DNA from: Lineus longissimus
Taxonomy: Eukaryota > Nemertea > Pilidiophora > Heteronemertea > Lineidae
Direction of reading: 5' to 3'
Assembly (NCBI RefSeq): GCF_910592395.1
Contig: NC_088321.1
Coordinates: 7,810,001 to 7,874,000, forward strand
Length of the DNA: 64,000 nucleotides
Made by a program: the position numbers and the translations under genes. Within the stretch, counting starts at the first letter, position 1. Each line of letters starts with the position of its first letter. Positions 33,268-44,732 of this stretch are shown piece by piece. Below the pieces are notes generated by a model that had not been told where the DNA came from, did not search any database, and saw only the letters and a program-made list of their open reading frames with translations.

Positions 33268-35357
33268 GGTAGGTGATAAAGTATGGAATTAGTGAAACCT
33301 TGGAAACACTGATAAACCTTGGAAATACTCCTTAAAATGGTAGTTGATAAAGTATGGAATTAGTGAAACCTTGGAAACACTGATAAACCTTGGAATATTC
33401 AATGTAAACCATGGAATCACTGTGCAAATAGCGCGGGAAACCGGGTGCGTTCCTTCCACGATTTATACCCTCCCAACTGACAGTCTCGTCCCAGCTGACT
33501 TTATTGATAGCAATTTGCCAGTTAGTTCAGAAGCCAACATTTTTAATGTGGAGGATGACGTCATCAATTGGCAATGCGTTGTGGTCGTTAAAATATTTTA
33601 TTTCTCTTCAATGGAAGCAAAAATTAGTTTTTATGATTGTTTTGTATTCCATAGACGATAAAGTATTATGCTCGGTACTAGATGCACGAGATCATAGGAC
33701 AAACACACACGTGAATAAAAAAAACCGCTTAGAACTGGTGACGTCACAAAGATCTCTGCATCCCTCGATGCGTACTGGAAGATGTAAGAAATCGCTCACG
33801 GCGAAGGAAATTTTCATCCGCAAACTTCGGTAATAAACATACATGACTAGGCTTCTTTTATTCATCGTTTGTTATAAAATATCAGTCAATCATAGACAAT
33901 TAGGCCTAGACATAGTCGTCAACCTTATCCATGCATAATGCATGACAGGCCCCCAATTTTCTCTGTATCACCCTGTATGAACAGACCGATCCGTAGTTCA
34001 AATAGGCCCCGCGTGGTGGTGGCGTATTTATAAGCGGAGCGCTATTGGTCCATATTATGGGTGTGTGGTGGGCGTGTCTTCCCATATTTGGGAGATCAGT
34101 ACTGTACACTGGAGGCGAGGTACAACTGGGTTGTTCTAAAATATAGACTATTGAATCGGATATGCGACAGATTTCTAGATTACCATAAAATTCCGATCTG
34201 ATCATGTAAGAATAAGCTCCAAATGTTGATTCGTAACCACGTTAGGTTCGAATGGCATTATTTCATGTTTTTATGCATTTTTAGGACTGATTCCAAGGTT
34301 TATCACTGGTTCCAAGGTTTCACTGATTCCAAGCTTTATCAACTACCCCTTAAAATGCATAAAAACATGAAATAATGCCATTCGAACCTAACGTGGTTAC
34401 GAATCAACATTTGGAGCTTATTCTTACATGATCAGATCGGAATTTTATGGTAATTTAGAAATCTGTCGCATATCCGATTCAATAGTCTATATTTTAGAAC
34501 AACCCAGTTGTACCTCGCCTCCAGTGTACAGTACTGATCTCCCAAATATGGGAAGACACGCCCACCACACACCCATAATATGGACCAATACCATCCATGC
34601 AATGTAATTCAGGTTATCGCATCCGATCCGTGCGTACAGACAGCGTACAGACAGCGTACAGGTCATGAGGTGCATCATCAGCCATGCTGCCATGGCCATG
34701 GCCATGTCTTGCTTTTCGATCAGACGAGTTGCTTGGGAAGTTGGGGGCCTGTCATGCATTATGCATGGATAAGGTTGACGACTATGTCTAGGCCTAATTG
34801 TCTATGATTGACTGATATTTTATAACAAACGATGAATAAAAGAAGCCTAGTCATGTATGTTTATTACCGAAGTTTGCGGATGAAAATTTCCTTCGCCGTG
34901 AGCGATTTCTTACATCTTCCAGTAGGCATCGAGGGATGCAGAGATCTTTGTGACGTCATCAGTTCTAAGCGGTTTTTTTATTCACGTGTGTGTTTGTCCT
35001 ATGATCTCGTGCATCTAGTACCGAGCATAATACTTTATCGTCTATGGAATACAAAACAATCATAAAAACTAATTTTTGCTTCCATTGAAGAGAAATAAAA
35101 TATTTTAACGACCACAGCGCATTGCCAATTGATGACGTCATCCTCCACATTAAAAATGTTGGCTTCTGAACTAACTGGCAAATTGCTATCAATAAAGTCA
35201 GCTGGGACGAGACTGTCAGTTGGGAGGGTATAAATCGTGGAAGGAACGCACCCGATTTCCCGCGCTATTTGCACAGTGATTCCATGGTTTACATTGAATA
35301 TTACAAGGTTTATCAGTGTTTCCAAGGTCTCACTAATTCCATACTTTATCAACTACC
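33268..35357. mobile_element. TIR element with its own relative inserted inside
   Basis: Ends GGTAGGTGATAAAGTATGG and CCATACTTTATCAACTACC. Target duplication CTACACTCG (33259-33267) and CTACACTAG (35358-35366), one mismatch; unit 1 has the empty site CTACACTAG at 14225-14233. The outer element proper is 33268-33338 plus 34348-35357, about 1.08 kb including the repeated target bases, and a second family member (33339-34347) sits in it in inverse orientation. The result is a 2.1-kb near-palindrome. ORFs such as 33344-33661 and its mirror at 35035-35352 are the same sequence in the two arms and have no known domain. Confidence 0.92.
33339..34347 (-). mobile_element. Inner copy of the 9-bp-TSD family, inverted self-insertion
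   Basis: Complete element, 1009 bases, from GGTAGTTGATAAAGTATGG to AAGCTTTATCAACTACC. CCTTAAAAT occurs exactly on both sides (33330-33338 and 34348-34356), and the third family member at 55 kb shows this CCTTAAAAT once, directly followed by GCATAAAAAC. Its middle (about 33955-34004) differs from both other copies. Confidence 0.93.
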
Positions 35358-35733
35358 CTACACTAGGCCATCACATCACAGAAATGTCAGGCGTGTCACT
35401 CACTCAGTTCTGGAGTTATGGGGCAGAACGCGAAAAACAAAGATGGAGGTCTGGCGGCCATGTTCGACTTTGGATCGGGTCCAAAATCGATAGAGAACCT
35501 CCCCTACACGAGGTTATCACACCACATAATTTTCATGTATGTGGCTCAACCGCTTCTTGAGTTGTGGGTCGGAATGCCAGAGAAAAAGATGGCGGCCTGG
35601 CGGCCATGATAGCCCAAAATCGATAGCGAACCTTCCCTACACTAGGTCATCACACCACAGGAGTTTCAGGTCTGTCATTCACTTGGTTCTTTAGTTATTG
35701 GACGGAATGCCTAAAACCAAGTTGGTGGCCCGG

Positions 35734-36330
35734 TGGCATTTTGAACTGGGAAATGGAGTCAGAAAGGGTTAAAGTGACTTGCAAATGAATGAAATGGAGT
35801 CAGAAAGGGTTAACGTGACTTGTAGCTGAATCGGGAGCCAGCATTTGAATAGGGAAATGGACTTATAGAGGGTTAAAATGAGTTAAGACGAATAAGGAAC
35901 TGGCATTTTGAACCGGGAAATGGAGTCAGAAAGGGTTAATAAAAGTGACTTGCAAATGAATGAAATGGAGTCAGAAAGGGTTAAAGTGACTTGTAGCTGA
36001 ATTGGGAGCAAGCATTTGAATCGGAAAATGGAGTTGTAGAGGGTTAAAATGAGTTAAAACGAATAAGGAGCTGGCATTTTGAACCGGGAAATGGAGTCAG
36101 AAAGGGTTAAAGTGACTTGCAAATGAATGAAATGGAGTCAGAAAGGGTCAAAGTGACTTGTAGCTGAATCGGGAGCCAGCATTTGAATAGAAAAATTGAC
36201 TTATAGAGGGTTAAAATGAGTTAAGATGAATAAGGAACTGGCATTTTGAACTGGGAAATGTGTCAGAAAGGGTTAAAGTCACTGATAGTTGAATCGGGAG
36301 CTTGGTAGGAAAGGGTTAAAACCACCAAGT
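35734..36330. repeat. Tandem repeat, about 168-bp unit, 3.5 copies
   Basis: TGGCATTTTGAACYGGGAAA starts at 35734, 35901, 36072 and 36239. Each unit holds subrepeats of AATGGAGTCAGAAAGGGTTA and GTGACTTG. A short heptamer array (ACTGGGA) lies at 36432-36462. The block replaces unit-1 sequence equivalent to about 14605-14706. Confidence 0.9.
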
Positions 36331-36487
36331 TGAGTTATCGGACTTTGGAGGGTTAATATTTGAAAGAAATTTGAATTGGGAACTGGGAAATGCTTAGCCC
36401 ATTTCCTAGTTCCTTATTCGTACCCAACTGCGAACTGGGAACTGGGAACTGGGAACTGGGAGCCAACTTAACAGACCCGTTATGGGG

Positions 36488-37428
36488 CAAGGAGGATACC
36501 GCGGTGACGTCACGGCTTTTCCAAGATGGCGCTGCATATTGTAAACAAACTCGATCCACGGCCAAGGGAAAATCAAGTCATCAAAAAAGTTAGATTTTTC
36601 GCATCAAATCAGAGTTATTAGTACTTTTCTGCTATGAAATAAGTCTTCAGACAATAAGCTATCATTTGAATAATGAAAAGTGCTGTTTTGATGGGGAAAA
36701 ATAGGGTTTTTTAAACCAAATAGCCGGCACCGATCTTCCAAAATTAGCGATGGTTTCAAAACAGTCTCCCAGATATGGGGCAATCTCTTCATTATCATAA
36801 TGGGATTTGGAGGCATGTTTACAGATTTTACAAGTTCGAGACCTGTAATACCTAAAACTCGCATAGATCCCCATAGATCCCCTCTATTTGTCGAGTTAGC
36901 GCCCCTGTAAGATCATGCATTTTCGGACACTAGAACGAAATCTTCCTGCGGATATCGCGGTTTCGGTGATGATTTAAGGAGAAATTGACTGTTCTTAGAG
37001 TTGTATGGGACAGAAATGAGTTCATACTTCATGAATACATGAATATATTATGATATGGGCGGGCTTCTAAGTCAAAACAATAACAAACTCAACTGCATCT
37101 CTACCGTGTATCGCGTAGTGCATTGCCTAGTGTATTTTAGCGGAGACATTATTTCCCATTATTTCCGCACTTTGGCCACGCCAAACGTCTTTTTTATTCG
37201 TGGAAGTTAATCTGCTCTGTAAATTTTATTCTACACAGGAAGAATCCATACTAGGTATTGCAATATTTCATGTCTATTGGTGTTTTTGTGTACAGGAGCG
37301 CACCAGACAGTGAGACGTGGAGATGTGTTCAGTGCTGGTGCTGTCAGTAGACTGAATCTGATTGGCCATAGCGATCACTAATATGGGTCGGGATCACGTG
37401 ATGTGACGTCACCGCGGTATCCTCCTTG
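36488..37428. mobile_element. 941-bp TIR element, exact 9-bp target duplication
   Basis: Ends CAAGGAGGATACCGCGGTGA and its complement, 26 bases of near-perfect inverted repeat. GTTATGGGG is present at 36479-36487 and 37429-37437; in unit 1 GTTATGGGG occurs once (14707-14715). No transposase. Terminal sequence is unrelated to the other 9-bp families here. Confidence 0.9.
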
Positions 37429-38243
37429 GTTATGGGGCAGAATACAAAAACAAAGATGGCAGCCCGGCGGGTATCTTCGATTTTGGTTCGGGATAGAAAT
37501 TAGATATCAGTGAAGCCACCTGTTCTTGAGTTAAAGTCCGGAATGGGAAATCCGAATGGCCTCCGGGCGGCCATGTTGAATTTCGGAGCACGACCAAAAT
37601 CGATAGGGAACCTCTCCCTATCCACCCCATTACACAAAAGAAAAGAGCAGAATGCGATAATCTAAGATGGCGGCTGGCGGCCATATTGGATTTTGAAACG
37701 CGCCCAATATCAATAGGGACCCTCTGACACATTAGGCCTACTCACCCCCTAAAGATTTTACGTCAGCCGAACATGGGGTTCTTGAGTTATAGTCCGGAAT
37801 TCAGTAGTGTGGTGTAGGCCGGACGCGAATTTTTTTCCTACGAGGTTTTTGCATATGGCGCATGCGTACTTGGCGTTTGAACTTGCGCCATGGGTGACTT
37901 GTTCATTTCACCGTGAAATCGAATTGTAGTCCGCAATATGTCGATAAAGTGCTTTTGTTGGTAGGTGTCTAGTTATTGCGAGTGATATTCATTTAGTTGT
38001 CGTATTTCTGCATCTATTTTTGTAGTTTTAAAGGTTGATGCTTCTGAAGTCACACTAGAAATCTTGATTTTAATCGATTTTTTTTCGTACTTAGATAAGT
38101 GAAGCGCTTAGGAAAATTATACACGCCTAGCCCAATCATGCCTATTGTATGTACGAAAAAACATGAACTTTGCACTCGTTCAATTTGGATTGTGTCCTTA
38201 ATCATTGCACTTGACCATTGTGTCGGTGTCAATAATAGAAGCT

Positions 38244-39099
38244 TGTGAAGGCCATTTTGTGTTTATACTTTCCCGCCTAAATATTTGTTCAAAAGTTTTA
38301 TTTATACATGTTGACCTCTAATTTGCATAGGTCATTTGGGGGTTCCTTTTCCTTTCTTGCCAATGGAGGTCTGGGACCAAGACCAGTTATCTTGGTTTCA
38401 GTGTTTTTATCTGTCCGCATCTGTATCTTGGATGTTACTATTTGTGTTCCTTTTCATTGGAATCGTAAAGTGGGATTCAGGGACGAGCTAGGGAGTCTAA
38501 TTTGTCTTGTGAGTAAACATTTTTGTTGTCTTTGAGACCATTTTTCAGTCCATGCTGTGGAGATCCACATGTGCTGGTTATTTTCCCCATGCATAGGGTG
38601 TACAATATGTACTATATAGTATTATTTCATCATTATGTGTTTGTCTTTATTGATCATTTAACATGTAATACCATTATTTCCTCCTGTTTTGAGTTGTGTC
38701 CTGCTTGGTTGGTTTTATAATTGCCGTTATTGAATGTTTTGAAGAATCTTATCTTTGGTTTGACTTGAGTGCAGTTTTACTTGGCATTGGGCCTACACTT
38801 ATTTATGTTATAGTATACTGTCTCTGTCTTATTCTATTGAGCATTGGGCTCCAGCTGATTCTGTCACTTCATTTATACTGTAGTTTATTGCCTATTTGGG
38901 ACACATTGTGAGGAATTGGGTTTTTGTCTGGTATTTTCATTGTCGTGATTGCGTTTGATTGTATTTTCTTTGCATATTTTTGTGCTACTGTTTTGTACTG
39001 ATGTCTACTTCTTGATTTCAGTAAACCGTTTCATTTACAACAATGTGTTCGGTTGTTCGTTTTTGAGACGTGTTCTACACTTGACCCCCGGCTCCCACA
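38244..39099. mobile_element. 856-bp solo LTR, exact 5-bp target duplication
   Basis: Begins TGTGAAGGCC and ends GGCTCCCACA (TG...CA ends). AAGCT occurs at 38239-38243 and 39100-39104; copy A has the unoccupied AAGCT at about 15524-15528 within AGAAGCTTTTAATG. A TATA-like stretch is near 38613-38620. No internal retroviral-type genes are present; the structure is what remains after recombination between two LTRs. Five-base duplications fit Gypsy or BEL elements. Orientation cannot be decided. Short T-rich ORFs inside have no meaning. Confidence 0.93.
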
Positions 39100-39404
39100 A
39101 AGCTTTTAATGCATGTAAGCACCCTGATGCTGCATGCCAACAAAATTAAGCTTTTCCCAATGATTATATCTTAAGAAAACACATAATAGTACAATGGAAG
39201 TTTTGTTGATGACGCCCAACACAATTAATAGCCCTTTTCACATATTAAAGATTGCAATTTGATTGTCCGCTTCATTTGTTATGGCCAGCATTGCAGCAAA
39301 TAAGCTGTAACAAAGACAACCAGTGAACAAAAGACTGCTGTCACATGCGAAAAATACCACATTTTGTGTGTGAATCAAACTTATCTCTTGTAAATTCTTT
39401 TCAG

Positions 39405-42400
39405 ACTGTCCTTCCTACAAACTATGATACATATCTGCCACTATGAAGCCAAGGAGGGAAGAGAATCATTTGAAGTCACTCTAAGGTTAAAATTGTCTAC
39501 TGAAGAAGAAGCAAGAAAATGGTTGTCAGACTTCCAGGAATCAAGCTTTACTACATTTAGGAAAGCACAAACATATCCAAATATTGCTGAAAAGCATGGA
39601 AAGATTGAATATAAGGTGTGTGGCCAATGTTCTAAAAATTCTGGTAACTGCTTATAATGGCTGTATCACTAATGATTACTTTGCGCAAAGCCTAAGCATG
39701 TTGTTGCTGATTAGTTAATAGAGGCTTAATCCAGCATAAGCACTCCACTGTCATTTGTTCTGTCCTTCACACACTCAAGAATTGTGAACAGAACACAATG
39801 GAGGGACCAGTTTAGCCTCAATCTGCCTTAATCAGAATAATTTTTCAGCTTCTAATATTGCCCAAGCAATCAAGACACATTGGGTTTAAGTTTCTTGCTT
39901 GTATGTTTTGCAAAATCATCTATTTTGGTTCAAAGAGCTGGTAAATAGATGATCGTTTTTGTGATTGAACTTTAAAATATTCTTTCTTCGCAAATACTTT
40001 CAGGTTGATCTAAGATGCCAGCACAACACGATTCCACGGTCAGAACCGCAGCTAATCGAAGAGGTAACAAGAATACCACCTGCAAAGCCAAGCTACAGGT
40101 GTCCATTCTGAAATTTAAAGAAGCCTCACTGAGTCAGAACAACAAAAAGAATAGAAGGTGTGTTTTACAAAGTTGAAATCAAATTGATCGATACAGAAAA
40201 CTTGACTGTTGCTGTGGAAATGATGAAACTGATTCCAGGACCATTCACCATTTTAAAATCCAGGACCAAGAACTTACATGTAGATGTCTACACCACCACA
40301 ATATGCACACGTTAAATTTACTTGTATTTAAGTGACCAATAATGAAATTTCCTCACTTCAGGTCTGTGGATCCACATCCTCGTGATGAACGTCTCATTGT
40401 GACCCTTCATCATTGTCACAACCATCCTATCATAGCCGCGGATGCTTTTCGTTACAGAGATGTGTCACAGGAGGTGAAAGATAAACTACTTGAACTATAC
40501 AAGCAATGTTATACACCCTCAAAAGCACTTGAACTTCATAAGTTCGATTTACAGATCGAACATAGTGATGATTACTTTATAAAAGGGGTGACAGAGCAAT
40601 TTGTCCGGACCTTCAGTTTTGTTACAGGTAAGCTCAGAATGAAGTACAGGGTGTCACAAAAAGAATATCAGTAAATGATTGATGGTATCTAATTCTAAGG
40701 CATGTAAGGGGGTAGATATTTAAAGGCTAAGAAATATTTTTATGATCACCTTTTGTCTTCAGGTTGTAATATAAGAATGTTGCTGCTGAATATGGAGAGA
40801 CGAAAGGAGAACATGTCCTGAAAAGACTTGAAGAGAAGTTGAAGGAATACGACCAAGCTGTAGGTGGAAGTTGTGCACGGATGAAGGTTTTGGATCAAAA
40901 AGATGTGGCAATTGCAATCGTTACCCCACTTATGCATTGTGTGCATGAGCACATTAAACATGCAGGGGAGTTGGCATTCATTGATGCTTCGGGTAATATG
41001 GATAGGCAGGGATGCCGTATTTTCCTGATATTGACTCATAGCTCTGCTGGAGGAGTTCCGCAAGGTGTCTTGGTCACAACCAGTGAGAATACGGAAACTG
41101 TGACCCATGCATTAGAGATGCACAAATCACTGCTGGAAGATAGATCGTACTTTGGTAGAGGAGCAAGCTTTGGTCCAGAAGTGTTCATGACTGACGATAG
41201 TGCCTCAAAAAGACAGGCGCTGCATAATATTTATCCTGAGGCAAATCTTCTTCTCTGTGTTTTCCACATTCTCCAAGTGTTCTGGCGCTTTCTGTGGGAC
41301 TCAAAAAACAGTGTAAGGAAAGAACACAGACCTCCTCTTCTCTCCCTGCTGAAGGGGCTGGTATATGCAGATAGTGCTGAATCTCTTGACGTTGAATATG
41401 CAGAGGCTGCTCAAAATGAGATGTTGTCGATGTATGATAATGTTGCCAAGCATCTAGAGGACATACATGCTAGCCGAACCTATTGGGCACTCTGCCACCG
41501 TTCCAATCTTAATGTCAGAAACAATAACACTAACAACTTTGCAGAAGCGGATATGAGGGTACTTAAAGATCAAATTATGGATTGTACCAAAGCGTACAAT
41601 GTCATACAACTCGTTGATTTCCTGTCAACTCGCCTAGAGGCATATTAAGAGAGACGATTACTGGATATCTGCAACAATCGACTTGATCGGGCCCTGCAGT
41701 CCAGGTTTCTACCAAATCCACAGACAGGTGCGAAGATAGACCAGGAGAAGATAACGAAAATTGGAGAGATGGCATACAGAGTTCCCAGTGAAACAGATCC
41801 AGACGTCACATACACAGTAGATGTATCAGTTGGTGCATGTACATGCTGGAGAGGGAAAACAGGTAATTCAAAAGGGCTTAGGCCTATGCCATAGATATTT
41901 GCGGGTTTTCTACATGACAATACAGTAGAGCAGAAGCAATTTAGTCAGTGAAATTGAGGAATGCAATTGTAGCAACTTAAAGGGGAACTATAGGCATGAG
42001 CTAGGGGGTCAAATTGGTAGTCTTTATGTGATTAATATGCACAGTTAGGTGACTGGGTCGCATTTAATTCACCGATGAATATATTCCTCGTACACGTGTG
42101 AATAGTTTCGATGTTCTGTGAGATAGGAGAGACCCCTACCGGCAACTTCGAGTAACTAAAGCTTGTCTACCTAGCTCCTGCCTTTAGGGCAGAGACATGT
42201 ATTCATCCACGACCGGAAGTGTGGCACAGAGCTTATCAAAATGTCAAGTTGTGGTAAATACATGGCTGGGATGGACCAAAGTGGAATTAATTCTCAATCT
42301 GTGGTTGATTCTTAATCTACAGAGTCAGGCCATCACAGAAATATGCTTTTTGATAATATATTTAAGAAAATGTGGTCTCACTGGTCAGTTTAGAACTTGT

Positions 42401-43590
42401 ATTTTGACAGGGCCATATCAATGCCCCAGTGACGTTTTGATGGATATAGTGTACGGAAATCATTTTTACTCAGGCAATCGGTATTGGAATGTTTTTAAAC
42501 TTTATTATGCTATTGGCAAAGGGTTCTTCTTGACACATATAAAATTTTGTGCAGATTGATTGGTCCAATGAGTACTTTTTTTACCAAAACTTATGCACAA
42601 CAATGTACACGTAATGTACACATGTTTTAATAGAGGACTCTGGCCTTTAGACCCCCTTTAACTGTATCATAGGCATTGTATTCACACTTCTAATCTGTAT
42701 TCTAATATTTTCTTCATTTCTATTCGGGAGGACCATGTAAACACCAGTACCTGGTGGTGAAGATACTTGCGTCATGGAATTTCATTCCTCTGAATGATCC
42801 AGCCATGAGGCGTATTTTCTTCATGGTTGCAACTGGGAAAGCAACACCACTGAATGGTGACTGGTTTAAATCACTCCACTCAGGAAGGACAACCCCTGCC
42901 GATACCAACACTGTTGTTGAGGAGACGGGAGGAAACGGTGATGATCCCATGTACATTTCTATTGAGGAGTCGGCCTTGGTGGTTCCTACTGCTGGGGTCC
43001 CTACTGAAGGTGCTTTGTCTACGACACTTCTTGATTCTCTCCACTTGCAGAGAGATCTTCAGAATCAGTTTGATCGTAGGAATCAGCAACCTCCATTCAA
43101 CGATGATCATAATCCATGTACTGATAGTATTTATTGGATGAGTTAAACAAAGTATTTGACAAGATAAAGACAAGTTTCCTTGAAAACAGAGACTACTTTG
43201 AAAAGCCATTGAGAATTTTTGTTAAACAAGCCAATTCCTTGACCACAAACTCTGCATTGTCTTCTGCATTACAGTGCTTTGGGAAGTACTCGGGGGCTGC
43301 GATAGCATTGGGCAAAATACGGAAGGCAAAAAAGGAATTGGTGAGTTGCAAGAAGATTGGGGTCCAGCCTGCCGGACTTGCTAGACGTAAGATGCTGGGT
43401 GGTGGTAAAAACCGAGTTGGTAGTGGTAGGCCAGCTACTAGAAGTAGTTAGGGAGAGACAAGCAGTAAGAAGTTGAAAAAGAGCAGCACTCCTTTCTCTT
43501 CCCAGATTTTGCCTAGGAGAAAAGCTTCTCATAATTTGAGAACATGTGTCCAAAGAAATGAAGCATTAGGTAAGACGCACTCTGCCAAGT
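39405..43590 (+). pseudogene. MULE transposase (DDE and SWIM), copy B, inactive
   Basis: Same exon plan as copy A, shifted by 23550 bases in the 3' half. Exon 1 is open here ('EEEARKWLSDFQESS', with Arg and Trp where copy A has TGA), but two bases are missing near 39428. Exon 2 has CAG where copy A has TAG but lacks one A, shifting frame. The HNHP exon has a one-base loss near 40586 ('IKGVTEQF' instead of 'IKSGDRA'). The catalytic exon 40763-41862 is almost identical to that of copy A, with TAA at 40767 and 41646; Asp, Asp, CxxH and Glu motifs are intact. The SWIM half 'GPCKHQYL' restarts at 42731. The set of lesions excludes activity. Confidence 0.85.
41981..42657. mobile_element. Intronic TTAA-target MITE, copy B
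   Basis: Same element as 18431-19107, at the same intron position and nearly identical, with TTAA at both ends. Confidence 0.65.
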
Positions 43591-44732
43591 GGTCTGCAAT
43601 ACTGTATTGTTCCATTGGAAAGGTCGTACATGTAAACCAGTTCATGCGTCTTGTTAAAGTTGCAATTCATTCATTAATTGGCCATTAAATTATGTACACC
43701 TTTGATTTAGATTCGTTCCCTCCATGCATATTTACTGAGATTAGTATGCAATCAGTATGCAAAAACTGTAAAAGACCCTTATGGAGCTCGCAGTGACATC
43801 TCCTTTGGAACATTACAGTAATATTCTGTGCCAGAATGTGAGTGTTTTATATTGTCACTTACTTGACTATGACTTCAGTCTTTTTCAATACAGTGTATCT
43901 TACTTTTTACAACATTTTTCCGCATTTGTTTTAGAAATGTTAAAGGGAGACTACACTAGTGTGCATTTGTCAACATTCCATTTTACTTTTACAACATTTT
44001 TCAGCATTTGTACTTGTTTTAAAAATGTTTTTAAAAAGTAGACTACACTGATGTGCATTTGTTAGCATTGCCAATGGAGCTTGAAATTGAGATTTCTCTG
44101 TTCATTGTACGTTATACCTGTTGTGACTGTTTACTTGGTTCTTAACTTTTGGTGTAATGAAATAATTACGGTATGAACCTCATACTGTCCTATTACCAGT
44201 ATTACCAAGCCAGTAACCCATACATAGGACTTTAGATGTAAAATAACCTTACATTTTTTGCTATCAATAATAATAATAGTTAATCTGCAAAAATACTGTA
44301 TTCAGTGTTTCTATTTTATTTAATACTGTAATATTGCTGAGGAGTGGGCTCCGCTTTTTCGGGTCTGTGCTGAGGGATGGAATTGACTTGACTGTGTGCT
44401 GCCACTTTACACCTGTTTGGGTACTGTAGAACTCGCCTCCCCCCTTCCCCAGATCCTATGTCCCCACCCAGAGTCTGATGTTCAATGATAAAACACCACT
44501 GGTGCGCCTCCTTGCCCAACGACCGTGAGGACTCCAACCTCCACCGTTGTCGTCATACTTCTGCCGAGAGTGTCTTGCCCAAGGACCTATACTCCAAACT
44601 TCTGTCAAGTGTCTTGCCCAAAGACCCACATCACACAAACAACCGCACGCACTAATCGCATAAATTATTCAATTCATGACGTCATATGCAAATGAGACAA
44701 AAACCTCGTAGGAAAAAAAGTTTGCGGGCCGG

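Larger units (their letters stand above)
37819..44732 (+). mobile_element. Mutator-like element (MULE), copy B, with solo LTR inside
   Basis: Terminal repeats at 37819-37855 and 44690-44732 match those of copy A, the left one shortened by a small deletion in the TTTTTGTCTCATTTGCA block. Without the 856-bp LTR and its 5-bp duplication the length is about 6.05 kb. Flanks match those of copy A on both sides, so it is a duplicate, not an independent insertion. Confidence 0.85.

Noticed and set aside
38308-39149. Series of T-rich hydrophobic ORFs resembling membrane proteins
   Set aside because: They fall within or across the end of the solo LTR; the hydrophobicity reflects T-richness.
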